NCBI GenBank assembly: GCA_965198875.1
Contig: CBDAPU010000001.1
Span: 2,349,926 to 2,413,925 of the forward strand
DNA length: 64,000 nucleotides
DNA from: CBDAPU01 sp965198875
GTDB lineage: Bacteria > Pseudomonadota > Gammaproteobacteria > Eutrophobiales > Eutrophobiaceae
Direction of reading: 5' to 3'
Part shown: one piece after another, positions 7,926 through 16,380 of the stretch
Layout: the number at the start of each line of letters is the position of its first letter
How positions within the stretch are numbered: the stretch's first letter is position 1
Position numbers and translations under genes: made by a program
The notes under the pieces: generated by a model
What the model saw: only the letters and a program-made list of their open reading frames with translations
Told to the model about the DNA's origin: nothing
The model's database searches: none

Positions 7926-8592
7926 AGGGGCTTTACCAGATAACAAGGATTAGGTGTTATTATGGCGATGATGAGGGACAGTCGTTTAAGTGGTATGAAC
8001 AAGCTCGTCTGGTTGATCCTTTTGTTTTTGGCGGTACAGCGAGAACAGCCGCCAGTATGGTGGGCGTCCATTTCAAAACATCGGCTTATTCCTTTCATTG
8101 TCTTCGGGAGAGTATCGTGCATGAACTGGCTCGTGAGGCAGAGAGTGCCTTTGATGGTGAGAATGAAGTTGATGGGCTTGGTCGGACGCAGGTATCTGGC
8201 CCTGTTGAGGCGGGGTGCCTACACCAGGATTATTCCTGATGCCAGCAGTGGCACTTTACCCCCGCTCATTGAACACAAGGTGCTCCCCGACAACCTTATC
8301 TACAGTGATTGTTGGCGAGGCGATAAGGTGCTGGATGTCAGTGCATTCAAACACCATCGCATCACCCCTTCAAAAGGGTTTGCAGACAGGCATCATCATA
8401 TCAATGGCATTGAGACCTTCTGGTGCCCGGTCAGATGTCACTTGCGACAATTCAAGGGGGTTCCGAAGGGTGTTTCGGGGTATTTTTGAAGGCACGTGAA
8501 TGGCGTTTTATAACAGTAACCCTGCGCTACAATGACCACAATTAAAGCAATGGGTTAAGCGTCAAATGGAATGGCTATCTGGGTTAGCCCCT
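7926..8592 (+). mobile_element. Degenerate IS1595-family element, copy B
   Basis: The ends are imperfect inverted repeats: the left tip at 7926-7944 reads AGGGGCTTTACCAGATAAC, and the right tip at 8573-8592, on the minus strand, reads AGGGGCTAACCCAGATAGCC. The length of about 670 bp is somewhat short for the family because the transposase is internally deleted. No matching 8-bp target duplication is evident (ATTAATTA on the left, AAAGGTAA on the right), so the insertion is old or rearranged. Confidence 0.85.
7962..8558 (+). pseudogene. IS1595-family (ISXO2-like) transposase, multiply frameshifted
   Basis: Joined across frames, the translation starts MRDSRL, continues in another frame as KWYEQARLVDPF, FGGTARTAASMVGV and LREIIVHELAREAESAFDG-like sequence (observed ESIVHELAREAESAFDGENE), then returns to the first frame with YTRIIPDASSGTLPPLIEHK, YSDCWRGDKVLDVSAFKHHR and DRHHHINGIETFW, and ends with a third segment, KAREWRF. 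The YFGGRRKG-like region around 8190 seems lost. At least three frame changes mean no active transposase can be made. Confidence 0.88.
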
Positions 8593-8645
8593 AAAGGTAA
8601 TGAAGGCAGGTTCTCATTTTGCCATTATCAACCGTGACGGGGTAG

Positions 8646-8651
8646 TATAAT
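8646..8651 (+). promoter_or_regulatory. Possible -10 box of the Rieske operon
   Basis: A perfect TATAAT lies about 30 bases before the ATG at 8682 and about 55 bases after the right tip of IS copy B. No clear -35 hexamer is seen. A strong ribosome-binding site (AGGAGGGG at 8671-8678) follows, so a short leader is plausible. Confidence 0.4.
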
Positions 8652-8681
8652 GGCCAAAGTAGCCCAATAGAGGAGGGGAAG

Positions 8682-10004
8682 ATGGCGGGTTATACCCATG
8701 CACAATTAGCGGATCTGATCAGGGAAGACTGTGTACACCGGGATGTTTATACCGATCCGCACATTTTCGATTTGGAAATGCAGCGGATCTGGGGGCAGGC
8801 CTGGATCTATATCGGTCATGATAGCCAGATCAAAGAGCCGGGGGATTATTTCGCCACCAGCATGGGTAAACAGCCTGTCCTCATGACGAGACACCGGGAC
8901 GGCAAGGTTTACGTGCTCTTCAATCGCTGTGGGCATAAGGGCGCCCAGCTCACAGGAGAGCGTTGCGGCCGGGCGCAACAGCTGCGTTGCAGTTATCATG
9001 GCTATGTCTTTGATACCGACGGCACGTTGATCCACATCCCTGAAGAGGCCGGTTATGAGGGCAGCAGCTTCGGCAAGGGCAATCCCGCAAACAACATACG
9101 GCAAGTGCCGCGGGTGGACAGCTACCACGGCTTGATATTCGCCAGTTTGTCCGCACAGGGCCCGGGCTTAAAAACCTGGCTGAGCGGTGCGGCGGCCTCT
9201 ATAGATAATCTCGTTGAACGATCACCAGAGGGGCGTATAGAGATAGCGGGCGGGTGTTTCCGTTATCTGCACGACTCGAACTGGAAGATGTTTGTGGAAA
9301 ACTTGAATGACGCCATGCACCCCATGGTTGTGCATCAGTCCTCCAGTGGTACGGCCAAGCGGGTGTTTGATGAGAACATCCATGCCGGGGATGATATTCC
9401 TTTCGAGTTGGAGATGCTCGCCCCGTTTACCAACAACTATGATTTTTTCGATAAAATGGGTCTCACTGCCTGGGACAATGGTCATAGCGTCACAGGGGGC
9501 AAATTCAGCATCCATTCCGGTTACTCACCGATCCCCGGTTACATGGAAGCCTTAACCGAAAGGTATGGCGAGCAACGCACTAAAGACATTCTCGCCGTCA
9601 ACCGTCACAACACTGTCGTCTACCCCAGCTTCACCTTAAAAGGGGCGATTACATCCATACGCATCGTCAAACCTGTCGCCGTGAATAAAACCGTGATCGA
9701 ATCCTGGGTCTTTCGGCAAGTAGGGGCGCCGGAGGAATTATTCCAGCGCTCTATTACCTATTGTAATTTGATCAACTCACACGCCAATCTCGTCGGCCCC
9801 GATGATCATGAAGCCTATCACCGTATGCAATCCGGCCTGCAAGCCCAGGATGAGAACGAATGGGTGAGCCAACACCGCTATCTGGGCAAGGATGAGGTTG
9901 AAGAGGATGGTACGAAAAATGCCCCCGGCACATCTGATATGGTGTTTCGACATCAGTTTCAAACATGGAAACAGTATATGCTCAATGGAGAGATTAGCGC
10001 ATGA
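8682..10004 (+). CDS. Aromatic-ring-hydroxylating (Rieske) dioxygenase, alpha subunit
   Basis: This 440-residue catalytic subunit has a Rieske [2Fe-2S] domain with C-x-H in NRCGHKGAQ and C-x2-H in LRCSYHGY (about residues 84-107). The mononuclear-iron segment NWKMFVENLNDAMHPMVVHQ follows in the first part of the catalytic domain and supplies Asn/Asp and two His ligands. Such enzymes insert both atoms of O2 into an aromatic ring, giving a cis-diol, and need a ferredoxin or reductase, which is not encoded here. The small subunit overlaps by four bases (ATGA). The substrate cannot be told; benzoate-, salicylate- or cumate-type aromatic acids are possible. Confidence 0.93.
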   Translation: MAGYTHAQLADLIREDCVHRDVYTDPHIFDLEMQRIWGQAWIYIGHDSQIKEPGDYFATSMGKQPVLMTRHRDGKVYVLFNRCGHKGAQLTGERCGRAQQLRCSYHGYVFDTDGTLIHIPEEAGYEGSSFGKGNPANNIRQVPRVDSYHGLIFASLSAQGPGLKTWLSGAAASIDNLVERSPEGRIEIAGGCFRYLHDSNWKMFVENLNDAMHPMVVHQSSSGTAKRVFDENIHAGDDIPFELEMLAPFTNNYDFFDKMGLTAWDNGHSVTGGKFSIHSGYSPIPGYMEALTERYGEQRTKDILAVNRHNTVVYPSFTLKGAITSIRIVKPVAVNKTVIESWVFRQVGAPEELFQRSITYCNLINSHANLVGPDDHEAYHRMQSGLQAQDENEWVSQHRYLGKDEVEEDGTKNAPGTSDMVFRHQFQTWKQYMLNGEISA

Positions 10005-10501
10005 GTGTTGTTGCCCAATTAAAGCAACCGGGCAGAGAAGACCTGGAGCAGTTTTTATTCCATGAAGGGCGATTGCTGGATGAGCAACGCTGGGAAGAAT
10101 GGCATGATCTGTATCTGGCGGAAGGGGAGTACTGGGTGCCGGCGACACCGGGGCAGCCCGATGCAAAAAACCACCTGTCATTGATATACGAGACGGGCTT
10201 GTTGCGGGCGGTGCGTATAAAGCGTTATCAACATCCGAATGCCTTTTCATTGCAACCCAGACCCCGCAGCGCCCATATCATCAGTAACGTGATGCTGGAT
10301 AGTTTTGATGGCGATACCGGTACATGTATCGTCTGCTCTCGGTTTATCATGTTGCAATATCGCCGTGATAAGCAGGATGTTTTTGGCGGCAGTTATACAC
10401 ATCGGCTCATCTATGATGGTCATCGTTTTAAGATAGCGTCAAAGCGGGTGGATCTGCTGAGCTGTGAAGCGCCATTGGAGAACATCCTCATTTATCTATA
10501 G
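10001..10501 (+). CDS. Aromatic-ring-hydroxylating dioxygenase, beta subunit
   Basis: This 166-residue protein of the SnoaL-like small-subunit family opens with the typical helical LEQFLFHEGRLLDEQRWEEW and has the conserved mid-part (SAHIISNVML) and C-terminal segment (DGHRFKIASKRVDLLSCEAP). The beta subunit stabilises the alpha3-beta3 oxygenase and has no metal site. Its ATG overlaps the alpha-subunit stop, so translation is coupled. Confidence 0.92.
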   Translation: MSVVAQLKQPGREDLEQFLFHEGRLLDEQRWEEWHDLYLAEGEYWVPATPGQPDAKNHLSLIYETGLLRAVRIKRYQHPNAFSLQPRPRSAHIISNVMLDSFDGDTGTCIVCSRFIMLQYRRDKQDVFGGSYTHRLIYDGHRFKIASKRVDLLSCEAPLENILIYL

Positions 10502-10652
10502 GGCCAGATTTCAAAGCGGCTGTCCATGTCCTTATCCCGGCGTTACACCGCACCCATCGTCGTTGCAGATGTGGGTTTGAGGATGGCCTGTGTGTTTGAT
10601 GATACACTGGCGATGTTCTCTACCGCCTGATCCCCCGGCAGTTCGACTCACC

Positions 10653-12263
10653 ATGATCACGGTCTATTCTGAGTTTTTAAGGGTTGAGAAGAAGGTATCC
10701 GAGCAGGCCTTTTTGCATATTCCCAAACAGGCGACGATCGGCTATCGGGATGGGCCTGTGGATTATAGCTATGCGGAGGCGTTGATAGGTGTGCAGCGCT
10801 TGAGCGAGCAGTATGCGGACGCCGGTTATGGCCATGGTCAACGGGTGGCGGTGATGTTTGATAACCGCGCCGAGTTTTTTCTGCACTTTCTCGCCCTGAA
10901 CAAGATAGGCGTTAGCCTTGTTCCCGTTAATTCGGCTTTTCTAGCCAATGACATTCACTATATTATCGCGCACAGTGACGCCGCCCTTGTGGTGTGTCTG
11001 CCGGAATATGCCCTGAAGATCAGGCAGGCCTTGTCTTCGGGCGGCGCCGATGTTGCGGTTGTTGATACGGGATCTATGGACAGCTTGCCGGTCTGCCCGT
11101 TGAAAGCTGCGGATGTGGAGCCTGATGAGAGCACAGAGGCGGCGCTACTTTATACCTCCGGCACGACGGGCGTCCCTAAGGGCTGTATGCTAAGCAACGA
11201 GTATTTTCTCTGCATGGGGCAATGGTATGCGAGCATCGATGGCTACTGTGAGCTGAGCTTCGGGCAGGAGAGAATGTTAACCCCCCTGCCTGTCGTACAC
11301 ATGAACGCCCTGTGTACCATGATGGGTATGATCATGAGCGGTGGCTGTATCATTCAACTGGATCGCTTCCATCCCGGCAGATGGTGGGAGACGGTGCGTG
11401 AGTCAAGAGCAACCTGCCTGCATTATCTGGGTGTGATCCCGGCCCTGTTGTTGAGTCAGCCTGCATCGCCTGAGGATGATCTGGGCGAGCAGATCAAGTT
11501 TGGTTTTGGTGCAGGTGTTGATCCCAAACATTTGCAGCGATTTGAAGTGCGGTTTGGTTTTCCGCTGGTGGAGGCCTGGGCGATGACTGAAACCGGCGCC
11601 CATGTGTGCATCACGGCAAATAAAGAGCCCCGTCATATCGGCACACGCTCGGTCGGCAGGGCATCAGATGTGGTTGAATACCGGCTTGTTGATGAGGAAG
11701 GGCAGGATGTGGGAGAAGGCGAGCCGGGTGAATTACTAATACGCGCCAAAGGCGAGAACCCCCGCAGGGGCTTTTTTTCAGGCTACTACAAAAACCAGCA
11801 AGAGACGGATAGGGCCTGGGAGGGGGGGTATTTTCATACCGGCGATGTGTTTCGGATCAGTGAAGATGGTTCTTTTCATTTTGTTGATCGGCGCAAAAAT
11901 ATTATCCGCAGGAGCGGTGAGAATATCGCCTCGGTGGAAGTGGAAAATGTGCTGCTTCAGCATCCGGCTGTGGCGAATTGTGCCGTCACTCCCGTATATG
12001 ATGAGATCCGTGGTGAAGAGGTGGGGGTGTGTCTCGTGTTGAATGATGCCGCCATCGCCGGTGAAGATACTGCCGGGTCCCTGTTTGATTTTTGTGCCGA
12101 GAAGCTCACCTACTACAAGATCCCCGCCTATTATATATTCATATCTGATCTGCCCATGACCGGATCACAGAAAATACAACGTGGCGAGGTAAAGGTGATG
12201 GCGAAGAACCGGCTGGAGCAGGGTGAGGCTATCGATTTGCGAGAGCGAAAGCGAAAAAGATAA
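10653..12263 (+). CDS. AMP-dependent acyl-CoA synthetase/ligase
   Basis: About 536 residues of the ANL superfamily, activating a carboxylic acid with ATP to an acyl-AMP and then an acyl-CoA. Visible motifs are the P-loop LLYTSGTTGVPKGCMLSN (A3), the YxxTE-like AWAMTETGAHV (A5), the GYFHTGDVFRISEDGSFHFVDRRKNII stretch (A7-A8, given here as two adjoining motifs) and the C-terminal Lys-containing GSQKIQRGEVK (A10). The open frame extends upstream to a GTG at 10590, but those residues look unlike the family, so the ATG at 10653 is chosen; neither has a strong ribosome site. The position after the Rieske oxygenase suggests it activates the aromatic acid or a downstream product. Confidence 0.9.
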   Translation: MITVYSEFLRVEKKVSEQAFLHIPKQATIGYRDGPVDYSYAEALIGVQRLSEQYADAGYGHGQRVAVMFDNRAEFFLHFLALNKIGVSLVPVNSAFLANDIHYIIAHSDAALVVCLPEYALKIRQALSSGGADVAVVDTGSMDSLPVCPLKAADVEPDESTEAALLYTSGTTGVPKGCMLSNEYFLCMGQWYASIDGYCELSFGQERMLTPLPVVHMNALCTMMGMIMSGGCIIQLDRFHPGRWWETVRESRATCLHYLGVIPALLLSQPASPEDDLGEQIKFGFGAGVDPKHLQRFEVRFGFPLVEAWAMTETGAHVCITANKEPRHIGTRSVGRASDVVEYRLVDEEGQDVGEGEPGELLIRAKGENPRRGFFSGYYKNQQETDRAWEGGYFHTGDVFRISEDGSFHFVDRRKNIIRRSGENIASVEVENVLLQHPAVANCAVTPVYDEIRGEEVGVCLVLNDAAIAGEDTAGSLFDFCAEKLTYYKIPAYYIFISDLPMTGSQKIQRGEVKVMAKNRLEQGEAIDLRERKRKR

Positions 12264-12269
12264 ACCGGG

Positions 12270-13448
12270 ATGACAATCAACCCCAAACCTTACGATGATG
12301 TAGCGCTGATCGCCGCCACCCGTTTGCCTTACCAGCGCCAGAGTGAACATACCGCCGTCTGGTTCATCGCCAGCGCCTTCGCAAACCTGCTGAAGAACAC
12401 GGGCTTGGCAAAAGACGACATCGATGGCCTTGCCATCGCCAGCTTTACACTGGCGCCGGATACAGTCGCCAGCATGAGCGAATACTTGGATGTTTCGCCA
12501 AAGTGGTTAGAGCAAATCCCCCTGGGCGGGGCCAGCGGGCCAGTGGCGGCAAGACGCGCCGCCAGAGCAGTGCAATGCGGTGATGCGGAGATCATCGCCT
12601 GTATCGGTGCGGATACCGTGAGTGCGACAGCATTTACGCACTTGATTGAGAATTTCAGCCGCTTCTCAATGGATGCCGTCTACCCCTATGGCGCAGGCGG
12701 GCCCAACACCGTATTCGCCATGATCACCCGTCACTATATGGAAGAATATGGCGCCACCAGAGAAGATTTCGGGCGGATCTGCATCGCCCAGAGGGAAAAT
12801 GCCCTGGCGGCAGGCGCGGCGATTTTCAATCAACCCCTGAGTATGCTGGACTATATGAACGCCCGCCCGATCAGCGAGCCGTTGCATCTGTTTGATTGCG
12901 TCATGCCGCTCGCCGGTGCGGAAGGGTTTCTGGTGATGTCGGTCGAACGTGCCGAGCGGATGCGCTTGCCCTATGCCCTGATCCTGGCGAGTGGCGAGCG
13001 GCACAATGCCTATTTTAGAGATAATGTGCATTTTCGGGGTGGCTGGCGTTGGTATGCTGAGCAGATGTATGAGATGGCGGGCATTACCGCCAGAGACATT
13101 GATTTTCTGCAAACCTATGATGATTATCCGGTGATCGCCCTGATGCAGATGGAAGACTTGGGTTTCTGTGGGAAAGGCGAGGGGCCCGAGTTCATCCGCA
13201 GCACTGATCTGACATGGAATGGCAAGGGACTACCCCACAACACTTGCGGTGGACAACTATCCGCCGGACAGGCCGGGGCGGCCGGTGGCTTTCTGGGTAC
13301 AGTGGAGGGCATTCGACAACTGACCGAAAACAATCTGTCGAATCAGGTTGAGGGCGCCCGCATTGGCATGGTGGGGGGCTATGGCATGGTCAATTATGAT
13401 CGTTGCCTGTGTACCAGCGCCCTGATCCTGGCCCGAGGTGGACGATGA
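12270..13448 (+). CDS. Thiolase-superfamily protein lacking thiolase catalytic residues (possible retro-aldolase subunit)
   Basis: This 392-residue protein has the thiolase fold of the SCP2-like branch: N-terminal VALIAATRLPYQ, PLGGASGPVAARRAARAVQ, and near the C-terminus NTCGGQLSAGQAGAAGG followed by GGYGMVNYDRCLC. The nucleophilic Cys expected in the first core motif is absent (GGASG), and the catalytic GHP His of the second motif is replaced (GQAG). Aldolase-type relatives such as Ltp2 share this loss and the NTxGGxLS form, and work with a DUF35 partner, which is the very next gene. I therefore infer an acyl-CoA retro-aldolase rather than a true thiolase. It begins six bases after the ligase. 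Confidence 0.82.
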   Translation: MTINPKPYDDVALIAATRLPYQRQSEHTAVWFIASAFANLLKNTGLAKDDIDGLAIASFTLAPDTVASMSEYLDVSPKWLEQIPLGGASGPVAARRAARAVQCGDAEIIACIGADTVSATAFTHLIENFSRFSMDAVYPYGAGGPNTVFAMITRHYMEEYGATREDFGRICIAQRENALAAGAAIFNQPLSMLDYMNARPISEPLHLFDCVMPLAGAEGFLVMSVERAERMRLPYALILASGERHNAYFRDNVHFRGGWRWYAEQMYEMAGITARDIDFLQTYDDYPVIALMQMEDLGFCGKGEGPEFIRSTDLTWNGKGLPHNTCGGQLSAGQAGAAGGFLGTVEGIRQLTENNLSNQVEGARIGMVGGYGMVNYDRCLCTSALILARGGR

Positions 13449-13885
13449 GCCGGCCCCTATCTCCCCCCGCCGGCCGCTCATATCTGTGGCGGCAGGTGAA
13501 CGCAGGCGCTGATCAGCATAGACTCAGACTTCAGGTATGTGCAGACTGTGAAACAGTACACTATCCACCCCAGGAGCTCTGTCATCAGTGCCTCGGCCAT
13601 AGGCTAAACTGGGAGACGCTGAATAACACAGGCACGGTGTTGTCCTGGACAAGGCTGTATGCCAGCGCCCATGATTTTTTTAAGCCTCATCTGCCCATCT
13701 ACGTGGGTTATATCAGGCTGGATGTTGGAGTGGCGATCTTCTCCCATTTAACGGCGGCATCGGCAAAAACCGGAACCGCCGTTAAGGTGCTGAGCCGACG
13801 GGATAAGTCCGGGCAGGCGGCATTTTTCGCCGTGCCTTTTGATGATGATTGCATAGTGGAATTCAAAGACATCATGCAGGAGTAG
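13445..13885 (+). CDS. DUF35 OB-fold protein with zinc ribbon
   Basis: About 146 residues. Two CxxC pairs (CADC and CHQC, about residues 33-53) form the rubredoxin-like zinc ribbon, and an OB-fold domain follows (GTVLSWTRLY, LPIYVGYIRLD). In steroid-side-chain degradation this family pairs with thiolase-like hydratases or aldolases and binds the acyl-CoA. The ATG at 13445 overlaps the stop of the thiolase-like gene (ATGA), which supports a stable two-subunit complex. The longer open frame from 13403 would overlap that gene by 46 bases and is less likely. Confidence 0.88.
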   Translation: MSRPLSPPAGRSYLWRQVNAGADQHRLRLQVCADCETVHYPPQELCHQCLGHRLNWETLNNTGTVLSWTRLYASAHDFFKPHLPIYVGYIRLDVGVAIFSHLTAASAKTGTAVKVLSRRDKSGQAAFFAVPFDDDCIVEFKDIMQE

Positions 13886-13888
13886 TCG

Positions 13889-14617
13889 ATGGGCAATAAC
13901 AGGGTGGTCGTGATCACAGGTGGCAATCGGGGGATTGGGGCCGATATCAGCAAGCGGTTTCTGGATGATCATTTTCAGGTTGTCAATGTATCCCGACAGG
14001 CGCCGGAATGTGATCATGCCCGCCTCATTCACTACGAGGCCGACCTGGCGGACAGAGGGGAGAGTGAGAAGGTGGCCATTGAGATTGCAGCACATTACGC
14101 CGTCACTGATTTTATCCACAATGCCGGTGTGATCAGACCTGATCTGCTGGCAAGCGTCAAACTGGGGGACCTGGATTATCTCACCCAGCTACATCTGGGT
14201 AGCGCCATTACGATGGCGCAGCAATTTGTCCCGGCCATGCGTAAAGGGAGATTTGGTCGCATCATCTTCATTTCATCCCGTGGTGTGCTGGGGCTTGCCA
14301 CCCGCACGAATTATGCGGCGACAAAAGCAGGGCAGATCGGTATCACCCGCACCTGGGCGCTGGAGCTGGCCAAAGACGGGATCACGGTGAATTGCATCGC
14401 CCCCGGACCGGTGGCCACGGATATGTTCCATGAGCTGATCCCCACAGAGAGCGAGCAGAAAACCAGGATAGCTGAGAGCGTACCGGTAAAACGGCTGGGC
14501 ACACCGGCAGATATCGGGCGGGTGGTCAAGTTTTTATGTGAAGAGGAAAGTGATTTTATTACCGGGCAGACCTGGTATATCTGTGGCGGCGCCAGTCTTG
14601 GCGCTTTGGCGTTATAA
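13889..14617 (+). CDS. Short-chain dehydrogenase/reductase
   Basis: This 242-residue classical SDR binds NAD(P)H with VVVITGGNRGIGADI at the N-terminus, has the NAG motif in FIHNAGV, the catalytic Ser in IIFISSRGV and YxxxK in NYAATKAGQIG. It starts three bases after the DUF35 gene and ends the operon. In context it may oxidise a cis-diol or a hydroxyacyl-CoA; FabG-like activity cannot be excluded from sequence alone. Confidence 0.93.
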   Translation: MGNNRVVVITGGNRGIGADISKRFLDDHFQVVNVSRQAPECDHARLIHYEADLADRGESEKVAIEIAAHYAVTDFIHNAGVIRPDLLASVKLGDLDYLTQLHLGSAITMAQQFVPAMRKGRFGRIIFISSRGVLGLATRTNYAATKAGQIGITRTWALELAKDGITVNCIAPGPVATDMFHELIPTESEQKTRIAESVPVKRLGTPADIGRVVKFLCEEESDFITGQTWYICGGASLGALAL

Positions 14618-15028
14618 GCGCCCCTTCAAGACGGCAGGAGAGCAAAGTCGTCATGTCGGGGTTCATGGATAAGGGAACTCATATCAGGAGGGAGGGTGCC
14701 GTTACGTTATTGCGGTGGCCTATGGGAGGTGTTTGCAGGCATTATCGTCATGCTCGGGTAGCGTTGGGCCATCCTTCGCTGTTCAAAGGCATGGGTACTG
14801 ATGAGCACAGGAGCGGTTTTATAGGCGCCCAAAGAGGGGAGAGAACATCGCCGGCCGGTTATGCTGGCGTTTGATCATCTTGAACTGAGGCAATACTCAT
14901 CACCTCTGTCGCACAGATCCGGGCTACGCCTGATTGGGGGGAGCAAGCGCAACCCGCACTGCCATCATAGCAGCAGACATGCCCTTTATTCTTGGGCGGG
15001 CCTGTGTTCGAGATTCAAAATAAACGGA
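14618..15028. other. Intergenic region between converging genes
   Basis: No supported gene. A 73-codon open frame at 14653-14874 has a possible GGAG site but no recognisable composition or motif, and overlaps nothing conserved. No clear terminator hairpin is seen despite the convergent flanking genes. Confidence 0.4.
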
Positions 15029-15967
15029 TCAAAAGAAACGATAAAGAAACCCCACCCTCGCATTATAGTTTTTAGTCTTGCCGGTATTCAGATCGAACCC
15101 GGCGAGTTGAAATGTCTCCTTCCCGTATTGTGAAAACTCGCCCTGCAGGAAGATCAGCGTGTTGTCGGTGACGTCAATATCGAGGCCGGCGATGAGCTTA
15201 AAGCCAAGCAATGTTTTCTCCGAGCTGCCCGAGAGCATCAGGAGATTGGTATCCACGTCATCGGGTATTGCCGCATTATCCACACTGGCGGTGAGCTCTG
15301 CGGTTAGTTTTACGGAAGATAAGGACGGCCCGCCGCCGATGTAAGCGGACACCCGGCCAAAGTCCCGGCCAACGCGGGCCAGAAAATCCGCGCTCCATTT
15401 GTTTTCGATGGCGCCCCTCAGGGTTGCCGACACCGCCGTGGGCGTTCTCAGCACACCCTCTCGGGCATTCAGGGGAACGCCCTGCCAGATCCTTTCCAGC
15501 TCGCCTGTAAACTCGTTGGTAACCTGCTCAACATCCGGCCCCAGGGCGCCGAGCCCCAGGGCGTCGACTGCCAAAGAGATCTCTTCTGGTGTTGAGACGA
15601 GACCGAGATCTTGCAAGCTCCCCGCTAATGCTTGTGGCGCTATTGCAAGTTGCTGGATCTGCGCTATATCCTCTTCCGTCAAGAGGGGAAACCCCTCTGT
15701 CACTCCACCGTCTGTGGAGGCTGTTTCTATGGCGCCATTGAATTGCAACCCGACCAGGAAGCCGCTGTCTGTGATCTGGGTATAACGAAAAGTACCCCCA
15801 TAACCTGCGCCGGACAGGCTATCGTCCGTTACCTCTTCTATTTCGTTGACGTCCCGATTGGAGATATGTGTAAAACCAACGTTCGCCCCGGCAGAGAGAC
15901 GATGCTCATCCGCCAGGATGGTCGTTGAAATCATGCCGAGTAAAAACCCCGTAAGATAACGTTTCAT
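15029..15967 (-). CDS. Outer-membrane beta-barrel protein
   Basis: About 312 residues with a signal peptide (MKRYLTGFLLGMISTTILADE, cleaved near LADE) and a barrel pattern: alternating strands such as LSAGANVGFTHI, GGTFRYTQIT, FLVGLQFNGAI, VSAYIGGGPSL, LGFKLIAGLDIDV and a final RVGFLYRFF ending in Phe. An OmpA/OmpW-like or acyloxyacyl-type small barrel is likely, with an unusual helical insertion (LLTEEDIAQIQQLAIAPQAL) in the middle. The ATG at 15967 is preferred over 15982 because GGAGG lies eight bases before it and would overlap the earlier ATG. Function unknown. Confidence 0.75.
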   Translation of the reverse strand: MKRYLTGFLLGMISTTILADEHRLSAGANVGFTHISNRDVNEIEEVTDDSLSGAGYGGTFRYTQITDSGFLVGLQFNGAIETASTDGGVTEGFPLLTEEDIAQIQQLAIAPQALAGSLQDLGLVSTPEEISLAVDALGLGALGPDVEQVTNEFTGELERIWQGVPLNAREGVLRTPTAVSATLRGAIENKWSADFLARVGRDFGRVSAYIGGGPSLSSVKLTAELTASVDNAAIPDDVDTNLLMLSGSSEKTLLGFKLIAGLDIDVTDNTLIFLQGEFSQYGKETFQLAGFDLNTGKTKNYNARVGFLYRFF

Positions 15968-16007
15968 TGCGTTTCCTCCCATGTCATTTTCGGTTTAATT
16001 GATGTCT

Positions 16008-16144
16008 GGTCACCGGCTCGGCACACAAGGTGTCGGGCCGGTGACCAAACAACCAGTAGACATAAGGAAAGGTTCCTGCTTATTTCAAAATGTATTGTAT
16101 TCGCAGGCAGCCCGACGCAGGCTGTCTACTGATTTGTTTGGTCA
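16008..16144. repeat. Nested inverted repeats in the intergenic region
   Basis: An inner hairpin at 16008-16046 pairs GGTCACCGGC with GCCGGTGACC through a stem of about 16 bp including wobbles. The segment 16042-16061 (TGACCAAACAACCAGTAGAC) is also the near-perfect reverse complement of 16124-16144. The right arm of the first hairpin is thus shared with a second, larger inverted repeat, so two alternative folds are possible. Neither fold is followed by a T-run, so it does not look like an ordinary terminator. Confidence 0.75.
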
Positions 16145-16380
16145 GTGGGCAGTATGCTGATCCGTGGATGAGAGATCAAGCAAAAACTTCAAAAAAATAA
16201 ATGCACCGGGAACAGTTCGGCCTGTGATCGCAGAAGATGCGGGCTTAGATGTTTATCAATGGATGGGGCGTATTGCTGTGGCACAGGAGAGGCTAAGAAG
16301 TGGTGCAGCGCCTACCGGGCTTGGGGATGGGACAATCAGCGTCTCCCCAGGGTTATCGAGACCAGGCGGTGCTAGAAGAC
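16145..16380. other. Non-coding stretch upstream of the nested repeat
   Basis: Plus-strand open frame 16164-16523 runs into the antisense strand of the protease gene and shows no protein family character. I see no supported feature here. Confidence 0.4.

Noticed and set aside
7962..8489. 175-codon open frame within IS copy B as an intact gene
   Set aside because: Only its second half reads as transposase; the first half is out of frame with the conserved N-terminal transposase sequence, so it is part of a broken gene.
14653..14874. 73-codon plus-strand open frame downstream of the SDR gene
   Set aside because: There is no recognisable motif, the composition is not protein-like, and it is not part of the tight operon spacing.
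16008..16046. Rho-independent terminator
   Set aside because: The hairpin is strong but no T-run follows on either strand.
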